Both the position numbers and the translations under genes were made by a program. A DNA stretch of 37,248 bases from Bacteroidales bacterium (GTDB taxonomy: Bacteria > Bacteroidota > Bacteroidia > Bacteroidales > UBA932): NCBI GenBank assembly GCA_017961345.1, contig JAGCXP010000051.1, forward strand, positions 1 to 37,248. Direction: 5' to 3'. A model generated the notes under the pieces. The model was not told the DNA's origin, searched no databases, and was given only the letters and a program-made list of their open reading frames with translations. This document shows, one piece after another, positions 37,197-37,248 of the stretch (position 1 is its first letter; every line of letters starts with the position of its first letter).

Positions 37197-37248
37197 TTAC
37201 GAGAGTTTCGACGGCTCCAAACCTTTCTCCGCGATGAGGGCGGAAGCC
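37197..37248 (-). CDS. C-terminal end of a gene entering from the right edge
   Basis: On the minus strand the last 52 bases read in frame ASALIAEKGLEPSKLS and then TAA, directly abutting the convergent kinase stop. Too little remains to name it; it could also be a chance open frame. Confidence 0.4.
   Translation of the reverse strand, partial: ASALIAEKGLEPSKLS

Overview
The window looks like a chromosomal segment of a Bacteroidota bacterium, most likely order Bacteroidales. The main reason is the promoters: many genes are preceded by the Bacteroidetes sigma-factor signature TAnnTTTG, often with a TTTG element exactly 19 bp upstream (for example before rplS, rhuM, the second AAA ATPase and several candidate RNAs). 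Start codons lack clear Shine-Dalgarno sequences, and the gene families (SpII lipoproteins, DUF4143 ATPases, RhuM, ORF6N, hsdS inversion systems) fit the same group.

Region 1 (1-5.8 kb) is accessory-looking. It has a NahK-like sugar kinase behind a tiny ferredoxin-thioredoxin-reductase-like protein, two paralogous small lipoproteins, an LPD3-like small protein, a DUF3800 protein and an unknown helical protein. Between them lie near-identical copies of a palindromic intergenic repeat and at least two promoter-terminator units that carry no ORF and look like small RNAs.

Region 2 (5.8-15.8 kb) is a complete type I restriction-modification system, hsdR-hsdM-hsdS, followed by two silent half-hsdS cassettes, a RhuM-family gene, an inverted promoterless second hsdS and a tyrosine recombinase. 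Inverted repeats lie at the start and middle of the hsdS genes. This is the architecture of a phase-variable specificity system in which the recombinase shuffles target-recognition domains.

Region 3 (15.8-21.8 kb) is again accessory. It has a GIY-YIG (T5orf172) protein, a second member of the small-RNA family seen near 3 kb, an inverted copy of the repeat, an unknown 159-aa protein, another candidate RNA, a three-gene operon (unknown, ORF6N, truncated HigA-like antitoxin), two DUF4143 AAA ATPases flanking a small membrane-anchored protein, and a short YdeI-like protein.

Region 4 (21.8-37.2 kb) is core and visibly more GC-rich: a 5'-nucleotidase lipoprotein, tRNA-Glu, UDP-glucose 6-dehydrogenase, ribosomal protein L19 with tRNA-Arg, a beta-structured lipoprotein, a bile-acid:sodium-symporter-type carrier, an aldehyde dehydrogenase, and a tight uvrA-polA-sigma factor-rsmG-lipid kinase run. 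A few codons of another gene enter at the right edge on the minus strand.

The strongest leads are (i) a pair of homologous, structured small RNAs about 13.6 kb apart, each with its own promoter and terminator; (ii) a recurring layout in which a plus-strand RNA unit runs tail-to-tail into a minus-strand accessory gene; (iii) the recently spread intergenic repeat; and (iv) the hsdS inversion locus.
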